DNA from: Spyradosoma sp004558035
GTDB lineage: Bacteria > Verrucomicrobiota > Verrucomicrobiia > Opitutales > UBA953
Assembly (NCBI RefSeq): GCF_050314555.1
Contig: NZ_JBNPNH010000003.1
Span: 62,001 to 126,000, forward strand
DNA: 64,000 nucleotides
Reading direction: 5' to 3'
The stretch's first letter is position 1. The number at the start of each line of letters is the position of its first letter. The notes beneath the pieces were generated by a model. It searched no databases and was not told where the DNA came from. It saw only the letters and a program-made list of their open reading frames with translations. This document shows, one piece after another, positions 50,446 through 58,078 of this stretch. The position numbers were made by a program, and so were the translations under genes.

Positions 50446-50745
50446 ATGACACTCGCACATTTTCTGATTCTTTCGGGAACGCTTTTCGCGATCGGGCTGA
50501 CGGGCGCGCTCGTCCGCCGCAACATTCTCGTCGTCTACATGTCGCTCGAAATGATGCTGACGGCGGCGATGCTCGCGCTGGTCTCCTTCGCGAAATTCAC
50601 GAACACGATGGAAGGGGCGGTCTTCTGCTTCTTCATCATCGCCGTGGCGGCGGCGGAAGTGGCGGTCGGGCTCGCGCTCATCGTCTCGTTCTTCCGTCTG
50701 CGCAAGACGGCTTCGCTCGACGAACTCAACAACCTGAAGAACTAA
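50446..50745 (+). CDS. nuoK: NADH-quinone oxidoreductase subunit K
   Basis: A 99-residue, three-helix membrane subunit. LFAIGLTGALVRRNILVVYMSLEMMLTAAMLALVSF contains the helix-2 Glu (SLEMM), and FFIIAVAAAEVAVGLALIVSFFR the second conserved Glu, both in the proton path. It lies 20 bases after nuoJ and its stop is 1 base before the nuoL start. Confidence 0.96.
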   Translation: MTLAHFLILSGTLFAIGLTGALVRRNILVVYMSLEMMLTAAMLALVSFAKFTNTMEGAVFCFFIIAVAAAEVAVGLALIVSFFRLRKTASLDELNNLKN

Positions 50746-50746
50746 G

Positions 50747-52657
50747 ATGGACAACGCAACGCTCCTTCAAACCATTTTGCTGACGCCGCTCGTCGCGGCG
50801 GCGATTTCGGCGCTGTTTTTCCGACGTTCCCGCTGGGGCGCGCCGGTCGTCTCCGTCGCGGCGGCGGGCGTGATTCTCGTGCTTTCGCTGCAGCTGCTGC
50901 TCGGGCTCGATCCCGCGAATCCGACGGCGACGGCGTCCCTGCCCGGCTTCACGATCGGCTCGTTCAAGGAGCTGGAGACGTTCGGGCTCATGATCGACAA
51001 GAACGGCGCGGCGATGCTCTTCGTCGTGACCTTCGTCGCGTTCTGGATTCACGTCTTCTCCGTCGGCTACATGGACGACGACAAGGCGCGCGGGCGCTTC
51101 TTCACGGGGCTGAGCGTGTTCATGTTCTCGATTCTCGGCATCATTCTCGCCAAGAATCTCTTCATGACCTTCATTTTCTGGGAGCTCGTCGGCTTCAGCT
51201 CCTACATGCTGATCGCGCATTACTTCGAGACGGACTACGCGGCGATGGCGTCGAAAAAGGCGTTCATCGCGAACCGCGTCGGCGACCTCGGCTTCCTCGT
51301 CGGCATCATTTTGTGCTACAGCCTTTACGGCACGACGGATTTTGCGGCGCTCGAGGCCGCCGGCGGAGACAAGTCCGTCGCGGTCGGGCTGCTGCTGATG
51401 TGCGGTTTCCTCGGCAAGTCCGCGCAGTTCCCGCTGCACGTGTGGCTGACGGACGCGATGGCGGGCCCGACGCCGGTCTCCGCGCTCATCCACGCGGCGA
51501 CGATGGTCGCGGCGGGCGTGTTCTTCATGGTGCGCGTGTTCTTCCTGCTCACGCCGGAAGCGCTCACGACGATGCTCTGGCTCTGCGCGGGCATGGCGGC
51601 GCTCGCGGGTCTCGCGGCGCTCGGCCAGACGGACATCAAGAAATCCCTCGCGTATTCGACGCTTTCCCACCTCGGCTTCATGGGCGCGGCGATCGGGCTC
51701 GGGCTTCCCGAGATCGCGCTGCTGCACATGGCGATGCACGCCTTCTTCAAGGCGACGCTGTTCCTCTGCGCCGGCTCCGTCATTCACGCCTGCCACCACG
51801 AGCAGGACATGACGAAGATGGGCGGTCTGCTCAAGAAGATGCCGTTGACGGCGGCGGCGTTCGTCGTCGCGGGGCTTTCGATCGCGGCGTTCCCGTGGTT
51901 CGCGGGCTGGTATTCCAAGGACGCGATCATTTCCGGCGCGTATCTGACGGGCAACGTTCCCGCGTTCGTCGCGCTCGTGATCGCGGCGGTCGGCACGGCG
52001 CTCTACGTCGGCCGCATGTTCGCGATGGTCTTCCTCGGCAAGGCGCACGGACACGGTGCCGAGCACGCGAAGGAATCCTCGCCGTGGATGACGGTCCCGC
52101 TCGTCGTTCTGGGCGTGATCTTCTCGCTCGGCGCGGGCTGGTTCCTCGCGGGAACGGAAGGGCTTCCGTGGCTCGACGGCAAGATGAACGCGCTGTTCCC
52201 GGCGGCGGCGACGACGGCGGTCTCCGGCGGCTACCGCGAGCTGCACCACGCGCTCGCCGAGCAGGACCTCGTCGCCCCGATGCTGATTCTGGGCGTCGCG
52301 ATTCTCGTCGTCGGCTTCGTCGCCGCGATTCTGTTCTACCGCACGAGCACCGGCGAAGACCGTCTGCGCGCGCTGCATCCGACCGCCTACAAGGCGCTCG
52401 AATACCGCTACTGCGACGCGCTTTACGACTGGTACATCGCGAAGGTCCAGCAGCGTTTCGCGATGTTCGTCAGCCTGCTCGACACGGTCTTCGTCTCCGG
52501 GCTCGGCATGCGCGCGATCGTCGCCGGCATTCCCGCGACGGTCGGCTCGCTGATCCGCCGCTTCGTCCACACGGGCAACGCCGCCGTGAGCGTCTTCTGG
52601 ATCGCGGCGGGCGCGCTGATCGTCGCGCTGCTGCTCATCACCGGCGCGCTGAACTGA
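50747..52657 (+). CDS. nuoL: NADH-quinone oxidoreductase subunit L
   Basis: A 636-residue antiporter-like proton-pumping subunit. FWIHVFSVGYMDDDKARGRFFTGLSVFMFSILGIILAKNLFMTFIFWELVGFSSYMLI holds the TM5 Glu. FLGKSAQFPLHVWLTDAMAGPTPVSALIHAATMVAAGVFFM holds the TM7 Lys and the broken helix. LAYSTLSHLGFMGAAIGLG and HAFFKATLFLCAGSVIH hold the later Lys residues. The lateral helix and C-terminal anchor follow. A strong terminator follows at once, so nuoM and nuoN are not cotranscribed with it here. Confidence 0.96.
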   Translation: MDNATLLQTILLTPLVAAAISALFFRRSRWGAPVVSVAAAGVILVLSLQLLLGLDPANPTATASLPGFTIGSFKELETFGLMIDKNGAAMLFVVTFVAFWIHVFSVGYMDDDKARGRFFTGLSVFMFSILGIILAKNLFMTFIFWELVGFSSYMLIAHYFETDYAAMASKKAFIANRVGDLGFLVGIILCYSLYGTTDFAALEAAGGDKSVAVGLLLMCGFLGKSAQFPLHVWLTDAMAGPTPVSALIHAATMVAAGVFFMVRVFFLLTPEALTTMLWLCAGMAALAGLAALGQTDIKKSLAYSTLSHLGFMGAAIGLGLPEIALLHMAMHAFFKATLFLCAGSVIHACHHEQDMTKMGGLLKKMPLTAAAFVVAGLSIAAFPWFAGWYSKDAIISGAYLTGNVPAFVALVIAAVGTALYVGRMFAMVFLGKAHGHGAEHAKESSPWMTVPLVVLGVIFSLGAGWFLAGTEGLPWLDGKMNALFPAAATTAVSGGYRELHHALAEQDLVAPMLILGVAILVVGFVAAILFYRTSTGEDRLRALHPTAYKALEYRYCDALYDWYIAKVQQRFAMFVSLLDTVFVSGLGMRAIVAGIPATVGSLIRRFVHTGNAAVSVFWIAAGALIVALLLITGALN

Positions 52658-52680
52658 GCTTCGCCACGCCTTCCGAAAAA

Positions 52681-52713
52681 CGTTCCCGCGAAAACACGCG
52701 GGAACGTTTTTTT
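52681..52713 (+). terminator. nuoJKL terminator made of an inverted heptamer pair
   Basis: Ten-bp perfect stem CGTTCCCGCG / CGCGGGAACG, 6-base A-rich loop, seven T. Confidence 0.93.
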
Positions 52714-52726
52714 GCGAAATCGTCGA

Positions 52727-52755
52727 TTGACGATTTTCCCGCTTTGCGCTACGCT
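52727..52755 (+). promoter_or_regulatory. Sigma70-type promoter for the decarboxylase operon
   Basis: TTGACG, 17-base spacer, TACGCT. It begins 14 bases past the nuoL terminator and ends 8 bases before the first ATG of the OadG-like gene. The predicted transcription start is within a few bases of that ATG, so the ATG at 52,779 is a real alternative start. Confidence 0.55.
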
Positions 52756-52763
52756 TGCGCGCA

Positions 52764-53198
52764 ATGATTTTTTCTACGATGAACGTATTATTCCTCGCAA
52801 TCTCCTGGAGCATCATGGGGTGGGTCATCCTCGGAACGGTCGTTTTTCTGATTCTGGTCGCCGCTCTCGGCCGCGGAATCGCCGCCGCGTTCCCGCCGAA
52901 GCCCGAACACATGTCTTCGTTCAAGAAGCCGGCGAAAAAGTCGTCTCCCGTCGCCGCCGTCCGCGCGCCGACGCCCGCAAGCATTCCCGCGCTGCGCGCC
53001 GAAAGCGACATCTCGCCGGAAATCCTCGCCGTCGTCGCCGCTTCCGTGGCGACCGTGCTCCGCGGTCAGAAATACAAGGTGCACAACGTCCGCCTCGCCG
53101 CGATGAAGACGCCGAACATCGAACACCTGATGACGGAATGGTCGCTCGAAGGCCGCCGCCAGGTCTATTCCTCGCACCAGATCGAACACACGCGCTGA
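52764..53198 (+). CDS. OadG-family gamma/delta subunit of a sodium-translocating decarboxylase
   Basis: A 144-residue protein with one N-terminal helix (SIMGWVILGTVVFLILVAALGRGI), a Lys/Pro/Ala linker and a C-terminal helical block SPEILAVVAASVATVLRG followed by WSLEGRRQVYSSHQIEH. The last block is like the WxxxGRxEIxxSR tail of OadG-type subunits. OadG proteins assemble the soluble carboxytransferase and biotin carrier onto the membrane pump. It leads the operon OadG-like, biotin carrier, 55-aa membrane protein, beta subunit, 74-aa membrane protein. The second ATG (52,779) may be the true start. Confidence 0.8.
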   Translation: MIFSTMNVLFLAISWSIMGWVILGTVVFLILVAALGRGIAAAFPPKPEHMSSFKKPAKKSSPVAAVRAPTPASIPALRAESDISPEILAVVAASVATVLRGQKYKVHNVRLAAMKTPNIEHLMTEWSLEGRRQVYSSHQIEHTR

Positions 53199-53255
53199 AA
53201 CGTTCCCGCGTCCCTTTCCCTTTTCCTTTAATTTAAAACATCCTCCCCGAATACC

Positions 53256-53663
53256 ATGAAAAAACTTAAAGTCACCGTTAACGGCAAAGTTTACGAAGTG
53301 CTCGTCGAAATCGAAGGCGAAGAAACCGCCGCCGCCGCTCCCGCGGCCCCGGCTGCTCCCGCGGCGCCCGCGCCCGTGAAGTCCGCCCCGGTCTCCGCTC
53401 CCGCGCCTTCCCCGGCGCCCGCGCCGAAGCCGGCTCCCGCCCCCGCGGCGGCCGGTTCCGTCCTCGCACCGTTGGCGGGCAAGGTCGTTTCCGTGGACGT
53501 GAAGGTCGGCGATTCCGTCAAGGAAGGCGACCAGGTCCTCACGCTCGAAGCGATGAAGATGAACACCTACATCTACGCGGACCGCGCCGGCAAGATCGCC
53601 GCCGTCAACGTGGCGGTGGGCGACGGCGTGGAAGAAGGCCAGGCGCTCGTGACGATCGCCTGA
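53256..53663 (+). CDS. Biotin carboxyl carrier subunit of the sodium-translocating decarboxylase
   Basis: A 135-residue protein. An N-terminal beta motif (MKKLKVTVNGKVYEVLVEI) typical of MmdC/GcdC-type carriers is followed by an Ala/Pro linker of about 45 residues. The biotinyl domain GSVLAPLAGKVVSVDVKVGDSVKEGDQVLTLEAMKMNTYIYADRAGK carries the biotin-accepting Lys in EAMKM. The long Pro-Ala hinge is characteristic of methylmalonyl-CoA and glutaconyl-CoA decarboxylases. It lies between the OadG-like gene and the beta subunit. Confidence 0.94.
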   Translation: MKKLKVTVNGKVYEVLVEIEGEETAAAAPAAPAAPAAPAPVKSAPVSAPAPSPAPAPKPAPAPAAAGSVLAPLAGKVVSVDVKVGDSVKEGDQVLTLEAMKMNTYIYADRAGKIAAVNVAVGDGVEEGQALVTIA

Positions 53664-53703
53664 GCTCGCCTTACGCGGGAACGCCAAAATCGAATCTGCG
53701 ACC

Positions 53704-53871
53704 ATGTTTTCCTTGCTTGCGGCATCCGGGCCGAGCGCGACCTTCGCGCTCGAATGGCTCGCGTGGGTCATCGTCATCGCGGCGTCGGTGGCGGTGTTCA
53801 TCGCGCTGACGATCAAGTTCATCTATCTGGTGCTCCAGATCTTCTCCAAGCCGGAGCCCAAGAAAAAATAA
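53704..53871 (+). CDS. 55-residue single-helix membrane protein in decarboxylase operon
   Basis: A short gene, MFSLLAASGPSATFALEWLA then WVIVIAASVAVFIALTIKFI and YLVLQIFSKPEPKKK: one long membrane helix with a Lys-rich cytoplasmic tail. It lies 40 bases after the biotin carrier gene and 27 bases before the beta subunit, in the same direction. I recognise no family. Position and size suggest a small accessory subunit, comparable in role to the tiny epsilon/gamma subunits of some methylmalonyl-CoA decarboxylases, but that is inference. Confidence 0.7.
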   Translation: MFSLLAASGPSATFALEWLAWVIVIAASVAVFIALTIKFIYLVLQIFSKPEPKKK

Positions 53872-53898
53872 GCGCGGACTCTCCCGCCGCACTGCGTT

Positions 53899-55386
53899 AT
53901 GGATATCGACATCATTGAAATTTTCCGTCAGCTCTTTCAGGGAATCACGACGCTCGTCGATTCGGACTCCACGATCTTCTGGGGGCGCGTCGTTCTCACC
54001 CTGCTCGGCATCGCGCTCGTGTTTCTCGGGCGCAAGGGGATTCTCGAGCCCCTGCTGATGATCCCGATGGGGCTCGGCATGGTCGTCGCGAACACGGGCG
54101 TGCTCTACCTCGATCCGTCGAGCGCCGTGAAGTCCGAACGCACCTACGACGCGCGCTGGATCAACGCGGAAGACACGTCCGACGTCCGCTTCTTCACGAT
54201 CAAGGACTCGGCGGATTTCGCGACGAACGCCGCCGACCCGAAATTCATTCCCGTCGAATCCGCCGCGCGGCTCGAAGAGTTCGCCCGCGCGGGAACGCTG
54301 CAGCTCACGGATCCCGCCGGCGTCGCCGCGCCGCTCACGGGCAAGGTCGTCGTTCCCGGCAACCTGAATCTCGAGCCGCTCGTGCAGACGCCGGAAAACA
54401 TCGTCGACCTCATGCAGATCGACTGGATTCAGCCGATTTACAACTACGCGTTTTCGAACAACCTGATCGCGTGCTTCATCTTCATGGGCATCGGCGTCCT
54501 GTTGGACGTCGGCTTCCTGATGGCGCGCCCGTTCCAGAGCATCTTCATGGCGTTCTGCGCGGAACTCGGCACGATGGTCACGTTCCCGGTCGCCGTGCTC
54601 TGCGGTCTCAGCCTCGGCGAAGCGGCTTCGGTCGCCCTCATCGGCGGTGCGGACGGTCCGATGGTGCTCTTCGGTTCGCTGCAGCTCGCCAAGCATCTTT
54701 TCGTGCCGATCACGGTGGTCGCCTACCTTTACCTCGGCATCACCTACGGCGCGTATCCGTTCCTGATCCGCTTCCTCGTTCCGGAAAAGCTGCGCCGCGT
54801 GCGCAACGCGCCGCCGAAGAAGCCGGTGAAGGTCACGGCGACGGAAAAAATCGCCTTCGCGGTCGTCGCCTGCGGCGTGCTCTGCCTGCTCTTCCCGGTC
54901 GGCGCTCCGCTGTTCTGCTCGCTCTTCGTCGGCATCGCCGTGCGCGAGGCGGGCATTCAGTCCTTCGTCCGCCTGATCGACCAGGTCTTCCTTTACGGCG
55001 GCACGTTCTTTCTCGGCCTCGTGCTCGGGCTGCTCTGCTCCGCGGGAACGCTGCTGGACGAAAAAGTGCTGATCCTGCTCGTGCTCGGCATCATCGCGCT
55101 GACGATTTCGGCGACGGGCGGCATCCTCGGCGGCTACGTGCTTTACCTGCTTTCCGGACGGCGCTTCAATCCCGTCTGCGGCGTCGCCGGCGTGTCCTGC
55201 GTGCCGACCTGCGCGAAGATCGCGCAGAAGGAAGTCTCCCGCGTCGCGCCGGACGTCATCGTGCTCCCGGATTCGCTCGGCATCAACATTTCCGGCGTCA
55301 TCACGTCGGCGATCTTCACGGGCGTTTACATCGCGCTCGTGCCCGAGCTCGAAAAAATCTGGGCGGCGACTTCCGCCGCGCTCTGA
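53899..55386 (+). CDS. Sodium ion-translocating decarboxylase beta subunit (OadB/MmdB/GcdB)
   Basis: A 495-residue membrane pump that couples decarboxylation of carboxybiotin to Na+ export. GRKGILEPLLMIPMGLGMVVAN, FMGIGVLLDVGFLMARPFQSIFMAFCAELGT, VALIGGADGPMVLFGSLQLA (GGADGP with the Na-site Asp) and FNPVCGVAGVSCVPTCAKIAQKEV (the NPxxGxAGVSxVP block) are all family motifs. PDSLGINISGVITSAI ends the family. It is about 65-90 residues longer than typical because of a polar insertion (about residues 74-165) after the second helix, which should lie outside the membrane. The substrate (methylmalonyl-CoA or oxaloacetate) depends on the alpha subunit, not in view. Confidence 0.95.
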   Translation: MDIDIIEIFRQLFQGITTLVDSDSTIFWGRVVLTLLGIALVFLGRKGILEPLLMIPMGLGMVVANTGVLYLDPSSAVKSERTYDARWINAEDTSDVRFFTIKDSADFATNAADPKFIPVESAARLEEFARAGTLQLTDPAGVAAPLTGKVVVPGNLNLEPLVQTPENIVDLMQIDWIQPIYNYAFSNNLIACFIFMGIGVLLDVGFLMARPFQSIFMAFCAELGTMVTFPVAVLCGLSLGEAASVALIGGADGPMVLFGSLQLAKHLFVPITVVAYLYLGITYGAYPFLIRFLVPEKLRRVRNAPPKKPVKVTATEKIAFAVVACGVLCLLFPVGAPLFCSLFVGIAVREAGIQSFVRLIDQVFLYGGTFFLGLVLGLLCSAGTLLDEKVLILLVLGIIALTISATGGILGGYVLYLLSGRRFNPVCGVAGVSCVPTCAKIAQKEVSRVAPDVIVLPDSLGINISGVITSAIFTGVYIALVPELEKIWAATSAAL

Positions 55387-55398
55387 GCCGTTCCCGCC

Positions 55399-55623
55399 AT
55401 GCCGCCGAAAAAATCCGAGATCGCGGCGCAGAAACATTGGATCATCGGTATATCCGTCGCGCTCGTCGGCGTGCTGATTTCCAGAATCGTCTGTCCCCTC
55501 ATCGAAGTCGGCGACGTGCGCTTCGCCGTGATGATTCTCGGTCACGCATTCTGCCTCGTCGGGCTGCTCGTCATCATGCGCGGCGTCTTCCGCCGCCACA
55601 GCGAAGACGACGCAGAGGACTGA
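55399..55623 (+). CDS. 74-residue two-helix membrane protein
   Basis: MPPKKSEIAAQKHWIIG followed by ISVALVGVLISRIVCPLI, then EVGDVRFAVMILGHAFCLVG LL-type second helix and a charged tail HSEDDAED. It starts 12 bases after the beta-subunit stop, so it is probably the last gene of the decarboxylase operon. No family recognised. It may be an accessory subunit or an unrelated small membrane protein. Confidence 0.65.
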   Translation: MPPKKSEIAAQKHWIIGISVALVGVLISRIVCPLIEVGDVRFAVMILGHAFCLVGLLVIMRGVFRRHSEDDAED

Positions 55624-55737
55624 CGCTTCTCCGGGAACGCGCGGACGCGCGGGAAAAAATCTCCCGCGAATTTCGCGGATTCACGCAGAAAACGCCCGAA
55701 GAAACGCGCCCTTGGGGGCGAAGACGTCCACGTCTTC

Positions 55738-56157
55738 GTCGCGGGGCGCGGGAACGCCGCGCGCGAGGGCAGAAAGTTTTTTTTGCCGCGGATGTCGCGG
55801 ATAAACACAGATGAAAGCCCCGTCGGGGCTGCCCCAAAAGAAACCCGGGCGGAAGCCCGGGGAATGCGCACGAAGCGGAAAAGCCTTGTAAAGGCGACCC
55901 TGTTCCCGCGGCGGACGAACGCGCCCGGAGCAGGATCGCCCCGACGGGGCTTGTCGGATTTTCCGCCCTGCCCCAGGTTCCCACCTGGGGTTTCAAAGAG
56001 GGACGCCCCCGACGGGGGCTTTTCAAAGCGCGGAAGGATTTTCAAAAGCCTCGAAGGGGCGAAATTAGTCAGCGTAGGGCAAGCGAACTCGTTCGCGCAG
56101 CCCTACGAAAACCATACAGAAAAAATGCGCTCTGCAGGAGCGCGATTGCGGGAACGC
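55738..56157. repeat. Long direct repeat, copy A
   Basis: About 420 bases, largely matching 56,445-56,861. Both run from GTCGCGGGGCGCGGGAACGCC to GCGCTCTGCAGGAGCGCGATTG with the same hairpins in the same order and scattered substitutions mainly in loops and spacers. Confidence 0.85.
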
Positions 56158-56207
56158 TCGGCCGCGGGAAAAATCTCCCGCGGATTTCGCGGATTCACGC
56201 AGAAAAC

Positions 56208-56442
56208 GCCCCGTCGGGGCGGAACAAAAGTAACCCCATGCGCGACGCGGAGCGCGCGCTTGGGGAACGCCGCGCTCATCGAGCGCGCCTAAAAGGCGCA
56301 ACCGCCCGGAGCGTCCGGCGTCTCGCGGCGCGCCGTTCCCGCGGGGAAGTTGCGCCTTTCAGGCGCGTGTTCCTTTTGTGTGCCCCAGCCCCAAGCAGCT
56401 TCCGCCGCATGGGGTTATTCTTGTTCCGCATTTCATGCGGAT
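56208..56442. repeat. Dispersed 230-bp repeat, copy 2
   Basis: Counterpart of 10,591-10,822 in the same orientation, here inserted between the two long repeats. It ends with TTGTTCCGCATTTCATGCGG, as the first copy does. Confidence 0.82.
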
Positions 56443-56444
56443 TC

Positions 56445-56861
56445 GTCGCGGGGCGCGGGAACGCCTCGCGCGAGGGCAGAAAGTTTTTTGCCGCGGACGC
56501 CGCGGATGGACACAGATGAAAGCCCCGTCGGGGCTGCCCCAAAAGAAACCCCGGGCGGAAGCTCGGGGAATGCGCACGAAACGGAAAAGCCTTGTAAAGG
56601 CGACCCTGTTCCCGAGGCGGATGGACGCGCCCGGAGCAGGGTCGCCCCGACGGGGCTTGTCGGATTTTCCGCCCTACCCCAGGTTTCCACCTGGGGTTTC
56701 AAAGAGGGACGCCCCGACGGGGGCTTTTCAAAGCGCGGAAGGATTTTCAAAAGCCCCGAAGGGGCAAAATTGGTCAGCGTAGGGCAAGCGAACTTGTTCG
56801 CGCAGCCCTACGAAAACCATACAGAAAAATGCGCTCTGCAGGAGCGCGATTGAGAGAACGC
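56445..56861. repeat. Long direct repeat, copy B
   Basis: Second copy of 55,738-56,157. Small changes include CTGTTCCCGAGG against CTGTTCCCGCGG, and GAACTTGTTCGCG against GAACTCGTTCGCG within the GTAGGGC hairpin, where the pairing is preserved. Confidence 0.85.
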
Positions 56862-57064
56862 ACGGACGCAGGGAAAAATCTCCCGCAGATTTCGCGGATT
56901 CACGCGGAAAACGCCCGAAGAAACGCGCCCTTGGGGGCGAAGACGTCCACGTCTTCGTCGCGGGGCGCGGGAACGCCACGCGAGGGATGTTCGCTTTCCG
57001 GACACACGCTCGCCGCGGGAACGAAGGCAGGAATGCCTTCGCCCCCAAGGGCCGCCGCGAAAAA

Positions 57065-58078
57065 TCACGCTTTCGCGTCGCGCTTGAAAGACGCCCGGCA
57101 GACTTCCGCCTGGCGGCTAAAGTCGTCGGCGTAGGCGTCCGCCTCTCCGCCGCCGACGAACGCGAGTTCCGCGAAAACCTTTTTCCTGAACTTCTCGACC
57201 GCTTCACGGACGCCCTCGCATTCCGAATAAGTCCGCGTTCCCGCCGCGATCGCCTTCGACACGTCTTCGAAATATTTTCGCGACGGCACGAAACGCCCGC
57301 AGACGGAAATTTCCTCCGAGCGCCTCGCCGGATCCCACTCGATCTTCGGATAGCACAGCCCCGTCCGCGCGTCCGGGCGCGTCTTGTCCGCCTCCGTGCC
57401 GTGTCCGCGCGCGAGCAGCTCGCAGTTTTCCCGAGTCAGCCCGCACAGAACGAACGTGCCTTTCTGCCGCGTGACGCGCGGGTTCGACATCCGCGGGTAC
57501 ACCACGTAGTTGCGGGAACAATCCTCGCGGACGCGTTTCAGCAGAAAATCCTCGTCGAAATCCGCCCGTTCCTGCGCGACCTCGTGACGCAGACGCCCCG
57601 AATTGAACCGCTTCTTCATGCACGCGACGGCGGAGAGCGTCGCGACCAGGTCGCTATCCAAAAATTTCTCGCGTTCCCGCGGCACGCGCAGGACAAGCAC
57701 GCTCGGCACGAAGAACGTCCCGCAAGGCGAATTGAGCTCGCGGAGCACCTCGTTCGCCTTCCACCCGTCCACCGCCATGAACCACGCCATCGCCAAATCC
57801 GTCGAAATGTCGATGAGCCGCGTCGGGAAGCCGTAGTGCTGCATCTGGCAGAGCTTGTCGAACGTCGTCGGGCAGTTCGCGAACAGCGCGGGAACGCGGT
57901 TCTGCGCGTCCTGAAAAATCTCGTTCTCTTTGCCCAGCAAGTCGCCGCCGCGCAGGAGGCCGGGCGTCGGGTCGGGGAAAACCGCGCATTCCCCGCGAAA
58001 GAAATAACGCGCGTCCGCATCGTCCTTGAGATTTTGGAAGTCCGGAGCGGGCTTTGTTCGACTTCCTACGATATGTAC
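57065..58078 (-). CDS. FRG-domain protein, 5' end unresolved
   Basis: The frame encodes an FRG-domain protein: DARYFFRGECAVFPD gives the name-giving F-R-G, LCQMQHYGFPTRLIDIST is the QHYGxPTRLLD block, and DLAMAWFMAVD follows. The C-terminal 200 residues include CSRNYVVYPRMSNPR and ARTGLCYPKIEWDPARRSEE and look helical. FRG proteins are often found near restriction and anti-phage loci, but activity is unknown. The frame stays open to 58,432 but has no ATG near the expected N-terminus, and the only upstream starts lie inside the oppositely oriented gene at 58,073. A truncated 5' end, a frameshift or a rare start codon are the options. It may be a remnant. Confidence 0.7.
   Translation of the reverse strand, partial: VHIVGSRTKPAPDFQNLKDDADARYFFRGECAVFPDPTPGLLRGGDLLGKENEIFQDAQNRVPALFANCPTTFDKLCQMQHYGFPTRLIDISTDLAMAWFMAVDGWKANEVLRELNSPCGTFFVPSVLVLRVPREREKFLDSDLVATLSAVACMKKRFNSGRLRHEVAQERADFDEDFLLKRVREDCSRNYVVYPRMSNPRVTRQKGTFVLCGLTRENCELLARGHGTEADKTRPDARTGLCYPKIEWDPARRSEEISVCGRFVPSRKYFEDVSKAIAAGTRTYSECEGVREAVEKFRKKVFAELAFVGGGEADAYADDFSRQAEVCRASFKRDAKA

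Larger units (their letters stand above)
55624..57064. other. Palindromic-repeat mosaic, no gene seen
   Basis: 1.44 kb with no credible coding frame. It is built from many short hairpins, among them AGCCCCGTCGGGGCT, GCCTTGTAAAGGC, CCCCAGGTTTCCACCTGGGG, GCGCTCTGCAGGAGCGC, GTAGGGC..GCCCTAC and GAAGACGTCCACGTCTTC. The order repeats: 55,738-56,157 is duplicated at 56,445-56,861, and a 116-bp unit at 55,641-55,757 recurs at 56,863-56,978. Between the long copies lies the 230-bp element also found near 10.6 kb. The same GTAGGGC and GGAGCGCGATTG hairpins flank the RAYT gene at 62.4 kb, so I read this as accumulated REP/BIME-type elements. Confidence 0.85.

Noticed and set aside
55624..57064. Possible CRISPR array
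   Set aside because: Repeats are long, palindromic and non-uniformly spaced, with no 25-40-bp repeat/spacer rhythm and no cas gene nearby.
56987..58072. Plus-strand N-terminal extension of the small RHH-like gene
   Set aside because: The upstream part is antisense to the FRG domain and has shadow composition; family similarity begins at the ATG at 58,073.
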